Shown here piece by piece: positions 20,142 through 33,874 of a stretch of 64,000 nucleotides of DNA (the first letter of the stretch is position 1; the number at the start of each line of letters is the position of its first letter). Origin of the DNA: Gammaproteobacteria bacterium (lineage in GTDB: Bacteria; Pseudomonadota; Gammaproteobacteria; Arenicellales; UBA868). The DNA is taken from assembly GCA_022450155.1 (NCBI GenBank), contig JAKUQR010000013.1:21868-85867 (forward strand). Reading direction: 5' to 3'. The position numbers and the translations under genes were made by a program. A model generated the notes under the pieces. It did not search any database, had not been told where the DNA came from, and saw nothing but the letters and a program-made list of their open reading frames with translations.

Positions 20142-22802
20142 TCAACCCAGCAGCTGGCGCAGCACAAATTGCAGGATCCCGCCATGATTGAAATATTCCC
20201 ATTCCTTGGGAGTATCGATTCTAACAATCACCGAAAATCGCTTTATTCCACCCTCCGAATCTGTCGCTGTTACACCGATTTCCCTCATACCAGACTCAAG
20301 ATCATCCAGATCGTATAGTTCGTGCCCGGACAGTCCGAGAACTTCACTTCCCTCGCCTTCTTGAAACTGCAACGGAAGTACGCCCATACCGACCAGATTC
20401 GAACGATGAATTCTCTCGAAGCTTTCAACCAGAACAGCTTTCACACCTAACAATAAGGAGCCCTTGGCAGCCCAGTCCCGCGAAGACCCTGTGCCGTATT
20501 CTTTACCAGCAATTACCATCAGCGGCGTGCCTTCAGACCTATAGCGCATCGCTGCATCATAAATGGTCGCCTGCTCGCCACTTGGCTGATGGCAGGTCCA
20601 TCCGCCTTCCGTACCGGGAGCCAGTTCATTGCGCAGGCGAATGTTGGCGAATGTGCCGCGTATCATCACCTCGTGATTTCCGCGACGCGATCCGTACGAA
20701 TTAAAGTCGGCCTGGACTACATCGTGTGATCGAAGATAATCACCCGCCGGGCTGTCTGGACTGATTGCGCCGGCAGGGGAAATATGGTCGGTCGTGATAC
20801 TGTCTCCAAGTTTGGCCAGAACACGGGCTCCGTGGACGCTCTGGATGCCAGGCACTTGCCGGGTCATGCCCTCGAAATACGGGGGATGCCGTACATAGGT
20901 TGACTCAGTGTCCCACTTAAACAGGCTTGAAGAATCAACCTTAATCCCTGACCAGCGGGCATCGCCAGTGAATACATCCGAATAACGCGCCTGAAATAGC
21001 TCTCGGGTCACGTTACTGCTGATGACCTGTTCTATTTCTGCCTGGCCAGGCCAGATATCGTGCAGATAAACGTCACGGCCATCGGCTGTGGTTCCGAGTG
21101 GATCTGTTTCAAAATCCACAGCCATAGTCCCTGCCAATGCATACGCGACTACCAAAGGTGGGGAGGCCAAAAAGTTCATTTTGACCTCAGCGTGTACTCT
21201 GCCTTCAAAGTTACGATTTCCCGAAAGCACTGAACAGACCACAAGATCACCTGCCTGTATGGCTTCACTCACTGGGACCGGCAAAGGACCCGAATTCCCG
21301 ATACATGTGGTACAGCCGTAACCCACTACATCAAACCCTAGCTGAGAAAGTGCATCGAGCAAACCGGCTTTGGCCAGATAGTCCGTCACTACCTTTGAAC
21401 CGGGTGCAAGCGATGTCTTTACCCAGGGCTTGACGTTAAGCCCGTGGGCCAGAGCATTTCTTGCTACTAGCCCGGCACTCACAATAACACCTGGGTTTGA
21501 GGTGTTTGTACAACTGGTGATCGCAGCGATAACAATATGCTGATCTTTGAGATCGACCTGTTGTCCCTCTAACACGATAGATTGTGGGAACCCTGACTTA
21601 CCTGATGAGACATCAATACAGGCTTCAGCGATTCTACTCTTTGCTTCTGACAGGCTGATCCGGTCCTGGGGGCGCTTAGGACCCGCAATACTGGGTACAA
21701 CAGAAGACAATTCAAGATAAACACTGTCTGTGTACTGTGCATAAGGCATGTACTCGTCTCTGAACATACCCTGCCGCCGGGCATAGGCTTCGACCAGCGC
21801 GATGTCCGATTCCGTTCGTCCGGTCAGCCTTAGGTAATTCAGTGTTCCCGAGTCAATCGGGAAAATGCCGCAGGTTGCCCCGTATTCAGGTGCCATGTTC
21901 GCAATTGTGGCCTGGTCAGCCAGGGACAAACAATCAAGCCCGGAGCCGTAGAATTCAACAAACTTACCCACCACACCGTGTTGGCGCAGTATTTCCACCA
22001 CTGTCAGTACCAGATCAGTGGCCGTGGCGCCGTCGGCCAGTTCCCCATGCAGTTCAAACCCCACAACGTCAGGTATCAGCATACTGATGGGCTGACCCAA
22101 CATGGCCGCTTCGGCCTCAATACCGCCGACCCCCCACCCCAGAACACCAAGCCCGTTGACCATGGTGGTATGCGAATCCGTCCCCACAACCGTGTCAGGA
22201 TAGGCCTGAAGCACACCGTCCACCTTTCGACTGAATACCACGCGAGCCAGGTACTCGATGTTAACCTGGTGAACAATCCCTGTTGACGGTGGTACGACAC
22301 TGAAGTTACTGAAAGCCTGCTGACCCCATCTCAGGAAAGAATACCGTTCGCGGTTACGGCTGTATTCAAGCTCCGCATTGAGATCCAGGGATTGGGCTGA
22401 CCCGAAATGATCCACCATGACAGAGTGATCTATTACCATGTCAGCCGGCGACAAAGGATTGATGCGATCAGGATTACCACCAAGTTCCGTCATAGCCTCA
22501 CGCATGGCAGCCAGATCTACCACTGAAGGCACGCCGGTTAAATCCTGCATCAATACTCTGGCAGGCGTATAAGCGATTTCAGATGCCGCACCTGCCTGGA
22601 GATCCCATCCGGCCAGCGTACGGATATCCTTTGCACTGACACTGGTATCGTCTTCGTTACGGAGCAGGTTTTCCAGCAGAATCTTCAGCGAGTAAGGCAA
22701 CCGTGCAATATCATACTCATCATTAAGCGCATCGAGCGCCCGAATCTCGTAAGACTTGTCCCCGACCTCGAGCATTTCACGTGAACCGAACGTGTCTTTC
22801 AT
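20142..22802 (-). CDS. acnA: Aconitate hydratase A
   Basis: Interconverts citrate and isocitrate through a [4Fe-4S] cluster in the TCA cycle. The 886 residues carry the cluster motifs [10 protein letters not shown] and [11 protein letters not shown], the N-terminal [17 protein letters not shown] region, the [16 protein letters not shown] motif and the swivel-domain signature [15 protein letters not shown]. The ATG at 22802 is preferred over an upstream in-frame start at 22865 because AGGAG lies 8 bases before it and the resulting N-terminus matches AcnA. A perfect dyad lies 70-90 bases upstream (22872-22891). Confidence 0.95.
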   Translation of the reverse strand: MKDTFGSREMLEVGDKSYEIRALDALNDEYDIARLPYSLKILLENLLRNEDDTSVSAKDIRTLAGWDLQAGAASEIAYTPARVLMQDLTGVPSVVDLAAMREAMTELGGNPDRINPLSPADMVIDHSVMVDHFGSAQSLDLNAELEYSRNRERYSFLRWGQQAFSNFSVVPPSTGIVHQVNIEYLARVVFSRKVDGVLQAYPDTVVGTDSHTTMVNGLGVLGWGVGGIEAEAAMLGQPISMLIPDVVGFELHGELADGATATDLVLTVVEILRQHGVVGKFVEFYGSGLDCLSLADQATIANMAPEYGATCGIFPIDSGTLNYLRLTGRTESDIALVEAYARRQGMFRDEYMPYAQYTDSVYLELSSVVPSIAGPKRPQDRISLSEAKSRIAEACIDVSSGKSGFPQSIVLEGQQVDLKDQHIVIAAITSCTNTSNPGVIVSAGLVARNALAHGLNVKPWVKTSLAPGSKVVTDYLAKAGLLDALSQLGFDVVGYGCTTCIGNSGPLPVPVSEAIQAGDLVVCSVLSGNRNFEGRVHAEVKMNFLASPPLVVAYALAGTMAVDFETDPLGTTADGRDVYLHDIWPGQAEIEQVISSNVTRELFQARYSDVFTGDARWSGIKVDSSSLFKWDTESTYVRHPPYFEGMTRQVPGIQSVHGARVLAKLGDSITTDHISPAGAISPDSPAGDYLRSHDVVQADFNSYGSRRGNHEVMIRGTFANIRLRNELAPGTEGGWTCHQPSGEQATIYDAAMRYRSEGTPLMVIAGKEYGTGSSRDWAAKGSLLLGVKAVLVESFERIHRSNLVGMGVLPLQFQEGEGSEVLGLSGHELYDLDDLESGMREIGVTATDSEGGIKRFSVIVRIDTPKEWEYFNHGGILQFVLRQLLG

Positions 22803-22871
22803 CACATCTCCTAACAATGGAGTTAACAATAGTGCGGCTCTGGCTGGGCCAGCCGCCCTTCGCACGATAAC

Positions 22872-22891
22872 GATACAAGGCAGATTGTATC
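22872..22891. promoter_or_regulatory. Inverted repeat upstream of acnA
   Basis: GATACAA-GGCAGA-TTGTATC: two perfect 7-base arms around a 6-base spacer, in the 120-base gap between the ligA stop and the acnA start. No T-run follows in either direction, so it does not look like an intrinsic terminator. Position and symmetry fit an operator for acnA, but the regulator is unknown. Confidence 0.45.
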
Positions 22892-22922
22892 TTAGCGCTG
22901 AATCTCTTTTCCTAAAATAGGA

Positions 22923-26145
<3,223 letters not shown>

Positions 26146-26146
26146 G

Positions 26147-29100
26147 TCATTGTGCGACTATCTCTACAGCTTCTTCGATATCGACTGAAACGATGGAAGA
26201 TACACCAGGTTCACCCATGGTTACACCAAGAAGCACATCTGAGGATTCCATTGTAATCTTGTTGTGCGTTATCACAATCAGCTGTGAGCGTTCCGAAAGG
26301 GTCCTTAGGGTCTGACAATATCGAACGACATTCGCATCATCAAGAGGCGCATCAACCTCATCAAGAATACAAAAAGGGGCCGGATTGAGGCGAAACAGTG
26401 CGAACAACAAGGCGACTGCTGCCAGTGCCTTCTCTCCGCCTGAAAGCAGGTGGATCGTACTGTTGCGCTTACCGGGAGGCCTGGCCATCACTGTAACACC
26501 AGCAGTCAGATAGTCTCCATCAGTAAGTTCGAGGACGGCCTTTCCTCCTCCAAACAATCGTGGGAAATATTCGGTGAATCCGATGTTCAAATTATCAAAT
26601 GTCTGTTTAAATCTATGCCGGGTTTCTTTATCGATTTTTTTGATCGCATTCTCGAGCGTGTCAATAGCCTCAACAAGGTCAGCATGTTGTTTATCCAGAT
26701 AGCTCTTGCGTTCAGATTGCTCGTCAAATTCTTCAATGGCTACAAGATTTACAGGCCCTATCCCGGAGATTTTTTCACCCAGCTGTTGAGATTTCTCCGT
26801 CCAGAGAGATTCTTCGGCGTCTTCCGGCAGTTCGGTCAGCAGTTCCTCAAGAACGTATTTGCTTGCTTCGATCTGCTCCCGCAGCGCATCAATCCGCACA
26901 TCGAGTTCCTGCGCCTTTAATCGCTGCTCTTCCAATGCATCCCTGGTTACTGCGACCCTTTGTTCACATTCCGACACCAGTGCCTGTGTGTCTCGAAGAT
27001 TTTCGTCAAACTGGGCGTAGTCATTTCTTGCAGCAGTCAACCTGTTTTCGACTTCGATCCTACTGTCGAGAAATTCGTCCAGCCGCTGTCTCAAAACCTG
27101 TTCTGGCTCGACACCAACACGTAACGTGTGTTCCAGCTCCCGATGACGGAAGGCAGTCTGTTGATGCTGCGTTGTCAGACGAGCCTGACCCACCTGAAGC
27201 GATTCAAGCGATGCCCGAACACCTTGAAGGTCGAGCTCGGCCCGATGCAGCTGATCTCGATTATCCTGTACTGCACGCCTAGCCTGAATCAGTACATCTG
27301 ATACCTGCTGCTTTTCCTGCAGCAGGACTTCACGATCACTGTCAACCGAACCGGTCTCATTTTCTGCCAAAGCGAGATTCCGACGGGCCTCATCAAGCCC
27401 CTCTCCTGTTTTACTGAGATCAGTGATGAGTTCTTCCATTTCGCCGGCAAGCTGATGTCGTCTGGTTTCAATCTGAGCAAATCGTGCTTCCTTATCAGCC
27501 AGAGACTGGCGGTGTATATCTCGCGTGAGGCGCAAACCGTGCACTTCCTGTTGCTGGGTCTGCTGTTGCTGTTCCAGAAGGCGAAACCGTTCGCGAACAG
27601 TGAGAAGTTCATCTTCCAGTGCCTGGGTGGCGGGTACGAGACAGGAAACCTCCGCGCGCAGTCCGTCTATTTCATCCTCCCTGGACAGCAGGCCTGTCTC
27701 GTTATCAGGTGCGCGTGGTGCTCGAACCCAGTTCTTCCCCACCACGGTTCCACAACGCGTCACTACACATTCGTGCAGTTTGAGTGTAGTTCGCCTCTGC
27801 ATCGCTTCCGGCAGTGTCTCAGCAATATAGACCCCAGCCAGCACCGACTGTAGATCATAGCGTGAACTGCGCACCTTGCTCGATAGGGTTTTGGAATCAT
27901 CGCTAATTTCGAAAATTTGGCCGGACTCAATGAAAAACAAATTGCTGGCTGGCAGCGCAGTTTCATCGGCAATGGTATTTTCTATACTGCCAACACCCAG
28001 CCCAGCAAGTCGATTCCCTAACAGCGCATCAGCGGCAGCCTCCCATCCATCGGCAACTTTGACCTCCTCTGCGAGCCTGGGTGCGTGCGAAAGACCCCGG
28101 CGCACCAACCACTCCTGGTAACGATCGTCATGCTTCAGGGCCGACTCCTGCAGATCACTCAAACTCTCAAGACGACTGTTCGTCGCGTGCATGTTCTTCC
28201 GCCCCTCATCAACACGCTGAGCCAGGCTCTCTGCAGCCTGACGGCCATCCTCGATGCTTTGCGCGAGTCTCTGAAAATCAGCCCGCCTGTCCTCAACTTC
28301 CTGGTCATGTTGCTGAGAGACCGTTCTCGTTCCCTCCACATCAAGCTGCTCCTCTTCCTCAAGGAGTTTTAGACCTTCCTCATCTAGACGAGCCAGTCTC
28401 TCCTGTGTTTTTTTATCTACTGATTCGAGTTGTTCTATCCGCGTACGCTGCACCTCCTGATTCATGGCAGGTTCAGCCGCTTGCTGGGTAAAGTCGTGCC
28501 AGCGCTCCTGCCAGTCCTCGAATTGCTGCTCTGTATCCAGCAGATGCTGCTGAGTGGATTCGAGGGCTGATTCCCGACTGGTGCGCAGCCCTTCACTGCG
28601 AGACACCAGATCTTCCAGCTTCTGGCGTTCCAGTGAATCCTGCTCCAACTGTGTACCGATTGCTGCCAAGTCAGTGGTCAATCGATCCAGCTCAGCTCGC
28701 TGCTGCTGCTCAGTTTCGCGGGTGTGCTCTATCTTCTGTTCAATCGAGGCGACCTCAGCACCCAGCGTATAGAACTCTGCCTGAATGTCATTCACCAGTT
28801 TCTGGGCATCTGACTGCTGTGCGCGGATCTCTTCCACCGTGCTCTCAAGCGATCTCTGCTGAGCCAGTTCAGCTTCCACCTGATTTCTAGCCTGGGCCGT
28901 GCTCCTGTCTTGCTCTTCACTTCTCCGCTTCATCGTGGCATAACGCACAGCAAGTAACTGACCATTGACAACCCGTTCTTCATCGCGAAGCTTCTGATAG
29001 CGCCGGGCAGCCTGGGACTGGCGCTGTAGCCTGCGTAGCTGACTCGCGAGTTCACTTCGAATATCCTCGATCCGGTCAAGATTTTCTCGTGTGTGCCGAA

Positions 29101-29650
29101 TGCGCGTCTCAGTTTCGCGGCGCCGGTCTTTGTAGCGGGTAATGCCAGCAGCTTCTTCAACGAAGCTGCGAAGTTCCTCAGGACGGGCCTCTACAATCCT
29201 TGAGACCATGCCCTGTTCGATGATGGAATAGGAACGGGCACCCAAACCGGTACCGCGAAAAAGATCCGTTATGTCCCTTCGGCGACAGCGCGCGCGATTT
29301 ATCTGGTATTCAGAAGTACCGTCACGGGACAAGGTGCGCCTGACAGATATTTCAGCAAACGCAGAATATGCATCAGGCGCCGTGCCTTCACTGTTGTCAA
29401 ACAGCAGTTCTACTGAAGCCTTGCCGACAGGCTTCCGGGTGGAAGAACCGTTAAATATGACATCTGACATGCTCTCACCGCGGAGGTTGCGGGCGGATGC
29501 CTCACCCATAACCCAGCGCACCGCATCAATGACATTAGACTTGCCACAGCCGTTCGGGCCAACTATTCCAGTAAAGTCAGCCGGAATGGTAATAGATGTA
29601 GCGTCTACAAAAGACTTAAACCCAGAAAGATTGAGTGTCTTAAGGCGCAT
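26147..29650 (-). CDS. smc: Chromosome segregation protein SMC
   Basis: Long coiled-coil ATPase that compacts and organises the chromosome. The 1167-residue protein has an N-terminal Walker A (GPNGCGKSNVIDAVRWVMGE), two long heptad-rich coiled-coil arms (about 165-480 and 650-990), a central hinge (about 500-640), and a C-terminal head with the signature LLSGGEKALAAVALLFALF and Walker B CILDEVDAPLDD. It is an SMC rather than MukB by sequence and length. No scpA or scpB is nearby. First gene of the smc-zipA-ligA unit. Many antisense frames across the coiled coil are shadows. Confidence 0.96.
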   Translation of the reverse strand: MRLKTLNLSGFKSFVDATSITIPADFTGIVGPNGCGKSNVIDAVRWVMGEASARNLRGESMSDVIFNGSSTRKPVGKASVELLFDNSEGTAPDAYSAFAEISVRRTLSRDGTSEYQINRARCRRRDITDLFRGTGLGARSYSIIEQGMVSRIVEARPEELRSFVEEAAGITRYKDRRRETETRIRHTRENLDRIEDIRSELASQLRRLQRQSQAARRYQKLRDEERVVNGQLLAVRYATMKRRSEEQDRSTAQARNQVEAELAQQRSLESTVEEIRAQQSDAQKLVNDIQAEFYTLGAEVASIEQKIEHTRETEQQQRAELDRLTTDLAAIGTQLEQDSLERQKLEDLVSRSEGLRTSRESALESTQQHLLDTEQQFEDWQERWHDFTQQAAEPAMNQEVQRTRIEQLESVDKKTQERLARLDEEGLKLLEEEEQLDVEGTRTVSQQHDQEVEDRRADFQRLAQSIEDGRQAAESLAQRVDEGRKNMHATNSRLESLSDLQESALKHDDRYQEWLVRRGLSHAPRLAEEVKVADGWEAAADALLGNRLAGLGVGSIENTIADETALPASNLFFIESGQIFEISDDSKTLSSKVRSSRYDLQSVLAGVYIAETLPEAMQRRTTLKLHECVVTRCGTVVGKNWVRAPRAPDNETGLLSREDEIDGLRAEVSCLVPATQALEDELLTVRERFRLLEQQQQTQQQEVHGLRLTRDIHRQSLADKEARFAQIETRRHQLAGEMEELITDLSKTGEGLDEARRNLALAENETGSVDSDREVLLQEKQQVSDVLIQARRAVQDNRDQLHRAELDLQGVRASLESLQVGQARLTTQHQQTAFRHRELEHTLRVGVEPEQVLRQRLDEFLDSRIEVENRLTAARNDYAQFDENLRDTQALVSECEQRVAVTRDALEEQRLKAQELDVRIDALREQIEASKYVLEELLTELPEDAEESLWTEKSQQLGEKISGIGPVNLVAIEEFDEQSERKSYLDKQHADLVEAIDTLENAIKKIDKETRHRFKQTFDNLNIGFTEYFPRLFGGGKAVLELTDGDYLTAGVTVMARPPGKRNSTIHLLSGGEKALAAVALLFALFRLNPAPFCILDEVDAPLDDANVVRYCQTLRTLSERSQLIVITHNKITMESSDVLLGVTMGEPGVSSIVSVDIEEAVEIVAQ

Positions 29651-29950
29651 TAACCCAGCTTATTTGTTTTACGGGCATCGGGAATATGTCGGGATCCATC
29701 ACATGCGACTGCTCGCGGCTGGTGGTCAGCACCACAGCCATCGCAATAATACGCTGTTAGAATTATCTGATCTAAACTGGCATTACATTATATCTGAACT
29801 TGCCCGTTTCGCAGCCAGAACTTTGCTGTTTCCCGGCAGCTAGGGGGAGCGACGCCGCCACGTTGATTTCCCAGTGTCAAACCGTAGACCCAACCTGGCG
29901 TGAACAAAATTCAGTAGATATTTGCTGCCGTAGGTCCCAGTCAACAATAG
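29651..29950. other. Divergent intergenic region between smc and dksA
   Basis: About 300 bases before the dksA promoter with no coding frame that I can support. A minus-strand TATAAT lies at 29787-29792, 137 bases before smc, and could be its -10 box, but no good -35 accompanies it. Confidence 0.4.
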
Positions 29951-29979
29951 TTGCACACCAGAGGTCACTCTGGTATAAC
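29951..29979 (+). promoter_or_regulatory. Sigma-70 promoter for dksA with internal dyad
   Basis: TTGCAC (29951-29956), a 17-base spacer, then TATAAC (29974-29979), close to consensus at both hexamers, 71 bases before the dksA start. The region after the -10 is GC-rich (GGCCCGC), as in promoters responding to ppGpp/DksA. The spacer is almost entirely a palindrome, ACCAGAG-GTCA-CTCTGGT (29957-29974). Confidence 0.65.
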
Positions 29980-30050
29980 GGCCCGCTTTCGAGAGAACGG
30001 CGCATCGAGCCCCGAGCTTGTATTTTTATCTCATTGGAGCAATTTTCTAG

Positions 30051-30488
30051 ATGGCCACAACAAAAACCAAACTCGCAGAACTGGTCCATGGCATCAAGCC
30101 CTATCGTGCCAAAAAGCGGGAACAATACATGAACGACAGCCAGCAGGGGCACTTCAAGGCAATCCTAAGTGCCTGGCGACAGGAACTGATCGACGATACC
30201 GAAAGGACAGTGGTGACCATGCAGGATGAGTCGATTAACCTGCCCGATCCCAATGATCGCGCGACACAGGAGACCGACCGTTCATTTGAACTGAGAACCC
30301 GTGACCGTGAGCGCAAACTGATCAAGAAAATTGAAGAGTCCATCGGAATGATCGGCAGTGGCGACTACGGCTATTGTGACAGGTGTGGGGTACCCATCGG
30401 CATAAAACGACTGGAAGCACGCCCTACGGCCAATCAGTGCATCGACTGTAAGACTCTCGATGAAATCCGGGAAAAACAACTCGCCTGA
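30051..30488 (+). CDS. dksA: RNA polymerase-binding transcription factor DksA
   Basis: Binds in the secondary channel of RNA polymerase and, with ppGpp, controls rRNA and amino-acid gene promoters. The 145 residues comprise an N-terminal region, a coiled coil (about 35-105) with the tip motif DPNDRA (Asp66, Asp69, Ala71; the DxxDxA pattern), and a four-cysteine zinc finger (Cys109, Cys112, Cys130, Cys133). All functional residues are present. Transcribed alone from a strong promoter whose GC-rich discriminator suggests feedback by DksA/ppGpp. Confidence 0.95.
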   Translation: MATTKTKLAELVHGIKPYRAKKREQYMNDSQQGHFKAILSAWRQELIDDTERTVVTMQDESINLPDPNDRATQETDRSFELRTRDRERKLIKKIEESIGMIGSGDYGYCDRCGVPIGIKRLEARPTANQCIDCKTLDEIREKQLA

Positions 30489-30596
30489 CATTGCGACTTC
30501 GTTATCGGTCAGCAGCAAAAACAGTTGTACAACACTGTCGCCTAGAAGGCTCTAGGCCGTACAATATACTGAGACGGCACACTACTCGGTCAGTAT

Positions 30597-31937
30597 ATGA
30601 GCAAGATGTTCGACCTCGTCATCAAAAACGCCCGAGTCGCACAACCAGACGGGTCTATCGTTAACTCTGATCTTGCCTGTAGAAACGGCAGGATCGACCG
30701 AATCGACCAGACAATTAGCGGCGCTGCCAGAGAAACTATTGACGCGTACGGTAATCTGCTGCTTCCCGGTGTAATCGATCCACAGGTCCACTTCCGTGAG
30801 CCGGGAGCCACCCACAAGGAAGACCTGGGGTCAGGTTCTCGTGCAGCCGTCAGAGGGGGTGTCACTAGCTTCCTGGAGATGCCGAACTGTAAACCCGCCA
30901 CAATTGACCAGGCACAGCTGGATTGGAAATTGAACCGGGCCGCGGAAACCTGCGTTGCAAATTACGGTTTTTTTATCGGTGCCACTCGGGACAACCTGCA
31001 ATCCCTAAACACCACGCACCCTGCATGTGGAATCAAGATTTTTATGGGGTCAAGCACAGGTGACCTGCTGGTCGATGATGATAAATCTCTTGACCGTATA
31101 TTCTCCTCAGGTGAGCGCCTCATCGCGGTGCACGCCGAAGATGAAGAACGCATCAATCAACGCACAGCCGCTATCCTATCTGACTCCAGCGGATCAGTAA
31201 CCCATCAGCTTCACTCTGAAATTCGTGACCCACAGACCGCCCTTATCGCCACGCAACGGGCGCTGGAACTGTCCGATAAATATGGGCGACGCCTCCACAT
31301 TCTCCATCTGTCCACTGCAATCGAGGTCGAACACCTGCGTCAGCACAAGGCTGCCCAGGTGAGTTGTGAAGTTATTCCCAATCACCTGTTTCTGAATACT
31401 GATGATTATGTCCGGCTCGGTGCCCGGGTTCAGATGAACCCGCCGATTCGTGGCCCCAAAAACGCGGATTCTCTCTGGCGAGGCTTGAAAGACGGCATTA
31501 TCGATTTCATCGCCACAGACCACGCGCCGCACACACTTGAGGAAAAATCTAGGCCCTATCCCGACTCTCCGGCCGGGATGCCGGGCGTGGAAACTTCGCT
31601 TCCGCTAATGCTGACTCAGTTTAAGGCTGGGAAATGCACACTAAAGCAGGTGCAGAACTGGATGAGTGTTGGACCTGCCGCGACATACGGCATTCCGAAC
31701 AAAGGCTGTATAGCTGAGGGCTTTGATGCTGACCTTGCGCTGGTCGATATGGATCGACGCCACCCGGTGAGGGACGAGGAAATGTTCAGCCGCGCAGGAT
31801 GGAGTCCATACACCGGTCTGGAACTTACGGGATGGCCTGTCTATACCATTGTAGGCGGACAGGTGGTCTTTGAGTCCGGCAGAATCCGGCCCGGCGTCCA
31901 TGGTAAACCACTCACCTTCAGGCGACCCGGAACCTGA
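30597..31937 (+). CDS. pyrC: Dihydroorotase (class I)
   Basis: Cyclises carbamoyl-aspartate to dihydroorotate in pyrimidine synthesis. The 446 residues show the amidohydrolase barrel: DPQVHFREPG at 61-70, Lys147 in GIKIFMG (candidate carbamylated metal-bridging lysine), HAEDE, ILHLSTA (second-metal histidines) and TDHAPHT with the catalytic aspartate. The first histidine of the usual HxH pair is replaced by Gln63; DxQVHFREPG versions occur in a known subset of dihydroorotases, so this need not abolish activity, but a hydantoinase-like or inactive paralogue cannot be fully excluded. It overlaps no neighbour and is followed closely by the yheT-like gene. Confidence 0.85.
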   Translation: MSKMFDLVIKNARVAQPDGSIVNSDLACRNGRIDRIDQTISGAARETIDAYGNLLLPGVIDPQVHFREPGATHKEDLGSGSRAAVRGGVTSFLEMPNCKPATIDQAQLDWKLNRAAETCVANYGFFIGATRDNLQSLNTTHPACGIKIFMGSSTGDLLVDDDKSLDRIFSSGERLIAVHAEDEERINQRTAAILSDSSGSVTHQLHSEIRDPQTALIATQRALELSDKYGRRLHILHLSTAIEVEHLRQHKAAQVSCEVIPNHLFLNTDDYVRLGARVQMNPPIRGPKNADSLWRGLKDGIIDFIATDHAPHTLEEKSRPYPDSPAGMPGVETSLPLMLTQFKAGKCTLKQVQNWMSVGPAATYGIPNKGCIAEGFDADLALVDMDRRHPVRDEEMFSRAGWSPYTGLELTGWPVYTIVGGQVVFESGRIRPGVHGKPLTFRRPGT

Positions 31938-31953
31938 TTTTGCGAGTGGTGCC

Positions 31954-32985
31954 ATGATGACCACCTCAATGAATTCAGGTAAGGGTGGGGAGGTCTGTCC
32001 TGTATTCAAACCAGCCTGGTGGTGCCGACACCCACACCAGCAGACGCTGTGGCCTATTTTTGCTCGCCGCCGACTCAAGGTCAATTATCATCGTCAACGT
32101 CTGGAACTCAAAGATGGGGACTTTCTTGATCTGGATTGGTCGGGCCCTGTTGATCATGACAGACCCGTAGTTCTGGTACTTCACGGCCTGGAAGGATCTT
32201 CACAATCGCACTACATACGCGGGTTATGCTCAGTCCTCAGCCAGCATCAGTTCCGCACTTGCGTAATGCACTTTCGGGGTTGCAGTGGAGAAAATAACCG
32301 ACTCCCCAGGACCTATCACGCCGGCGAAACCAACGACCTAGATTACGTGATACGCTGGCTTCATCGACACAATCCGGACGTGCCCTTGTTTGCCGTAGGT
32401 TACTCTCTGGGCGGAAACATGCTCCTGAAACTGCTTGGACAGAAAGACCCGGAAATCCCCTTGGCAGCAGCTGCAGCAATTTCGGTTCCCTTCGAACTGT
32501 CACAGTGTGCATCACGATTGGAAAAGGGTCTCTCAAGGCTTTATCAACACTGGCTGGTAGGGTCAATGAAGAAAACCGCCATTAGGAAAGCCTATCAGCA
32601 CAATACCGGTCTGAATATACCCGCTCTGCTTAAGACTCGAACTTTTCGCGAATTCGACAACCTGGGCACCGCACCCCTCCATGGATTCCGCGATGCTGAA
32701 CACTACTATGCTACTGACAGCTGCCGACAGTATTTGCTGCGCATCACTACACCAACGTTAATCGTTCAAGCCAAAGATGATCCTTTCATGACCCAGGATC
32801 TATTACCTGAGGAGCACGAACTCGGTCCAGGTATCCGATTGGAGCTCAGTGACAGAGGCGGCCACACAGGTTTTGTTGAAGGACACTTTCCTGGTCGGTC
32901 ACGATATTGGCTGGAAATTCGACTTGCACGTTTCTTGACTCAGGCTAACTCAACCCGGACCGCACGTCGATCAGAGAACGCCTGA
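31954..32985 (+). CDS. yheT: YheT-family alpha/beta hydrolase
   Basis: Predicted esterase/lipase-like hydrolase of the YheT (UPF0017) family; substrate unknown. It carries FHP-like oxyanion strand VLVLHGLEGSSQSHYIRGL, MHFRGCSGENNRLPRTYHAGET, the nucleophile elbow GYSLGGNM (Ser) and C-terminal AKDDPFM (Asp) and GGHTGFVEG (His), a complete triad. The ATG at 31954, 16 bases after pyrC, is used; the frame is open further upstream inside pyrC. Its last 46 bases overlap the convergent recR gene. Confidence 0.85.
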   Translation: MMTTSMNSGKGGEVCPVFKPAWWCRHPHQQTLWPIFARRRLKVNYHRQRLELKDGDFLDLDWSGPVDHDRPVVLVLHGLEGSSQSHYIRGLCSVLSQHQFRTCVMHFRGCSGENNRLPRTYHAGETNDLDYVIRWLHRHNPDVPLFAVGYSLGGNMLLKLLGQKDPEIPLAAAAAISVPFELSQCASRLEKGLSRLYQHWLVGSMKKTAIRKAYQHNTGLNIPALLKTRTFREFDNLGTAPLHGFRDAEHYYATDSCRQYLLRITTPTLIVQAKDDPFMTQDLLPEEHELGPGIRLELSDRGGHTGFVEGHFPGRSRYWLEIRLARFLTQANSTRTARRSENA

Positions 32986-33557
32986 TTGAGGGTGTTGGCA
33001 TCCATATATTCAAGTTCACCCCCTACTGGGACACCACGGGCCAGACGACTGATCTGGACTTCATATTTCGCCATGAGATCCGACAGATAATCGGCTGTAG
33101 CCTCCCCTTCAATGGTCAGGTTGGTCGCCAGAATGACCTCTCGTACCGGATAGTCCAACAGAACTTTCAATAGATGCTGTACTGCGAGATCGTCTGGGCC
33201 GATACCATCAAGTGGTGAAAGGTGCCCCATCAGAACCAGGTAATAACCAGAGAAGGCACCCGCCTGCTCTATAATGGCCAGGTCGGCCGGGGTCTCAACA
33301 ACACACAACAGGCTCTCATCGCGTTTCCCAGATGTACATATTGCACACAGATCCTCTTCACTGAAATTGTTGCATCGTGCACAGTGCCTGACGGTGGACA
33401 CTGCTTCGGTGAGGGCCTCAGCAAGTTGACTGGCACCATCCCGATCTCGCTCGAGAAGATAGAAAGCCATCCGCTGGGCTGTCTTGGGACCCACACCTGG
33501 CAGGCGCCGAAGCGCACGCTTCAGCTGTTCAATTGCGCGACCTTCCTTCATAGTCAA
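32940..33557 (-). CDS. recR: Recombination protein RecR
   Basis: Ring-forming mediator of the RecF pathway that helps load RecA at gaps. The 205 residues contain an N-terminal helix-hairpin-helix ([20 protein letters not shown]), a C4 zinc finger ([16 protein letters not shown]) and a Toprim domain ([17 protein letters not shown] ... DDLAVQHLL). It follows ybaB with a 4-base overlap, the standard dnaX-ybaB-recR operon. The 3' end overlaps yheT tail to tail by 46 bases. Confidence 0.95.
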   Translation of the reverse strand: MTMKEGRAIEQLKRALRRLPGVGPKTAQRMAFYLLERDRDGASQLAEALTEAVSTVRHCARCNNFSEEDLCAICTSGKRDESLLCVVETPADLAIIEQAGAFSGYYLVLMGHLSPLDGIGPDDLAVQHLLKVLLDYPVREVILATNLTIEGEATADYLSDLMAKYEVQISRLARGVPVGGELEYMDANTLNQAFSDRRAVRVELA

Positions 33558-33874
33558 CCGGGAATGTTCAGCCCGGGTATATTGAGCCCTGACGTCAACC
33601 CACTCATTTTATCCTGGCTTGCCTGCTCGACACGCCGTACTGCATCGTTCACTGCAGCTGCGACCAGATCTTCCAGTACTTCCTTGTCATCACTGATCAA
33701 ACTATCATCAATCTTGATACGCCGGACATCGTGCCGACATGTCATGACCACCTCCACCAGCCCGCCACCAGACGTCCCAGTGACCTCTATCTGAGCCAGC
33801 TCTTCCTGTGCTTTCTTGAAGTTCTCCTGCATGGCTTGCGCCTGCTTCATAATATTTTCCAGCGGTCCTTTCAT
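33554..33874 (-). CDS. ybaB: YbaB/EbfC nucleoid-associated protein
   Basis: Small dimeric DNA-binding protein of the nucleoid. The 106 residues have the family pattern: N-terminal helix with [18 protein letters not shown], the beta-sheet segment [19 protein letters not shown] and a C-terminal helix. The tail [11 protein letters not shown] contains a perfect duplication of five residues (GLNIP), probably by DNA slippage. Overlaps dnaX and recR by 4 bases each, implying translational coupling. Confidence 0.93.
   Translation of the reverse strand: MKGPLENIMKQAQAMQENFKKAQEELAQIEVTGTSGGGLVEVVMTCRHDVRRIKIDDSLISDDKEVLEDLVAAAVNDAVRRVEQASQDKMSGLTSGLNIPGLNIPG

Noticed and set aside
26450..28890. Many long open frames antisense to smc
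   Set aside because: They mirror the biased codon composition of the coiled-coil arms and have no family resemblance or ribosome-binding sites.
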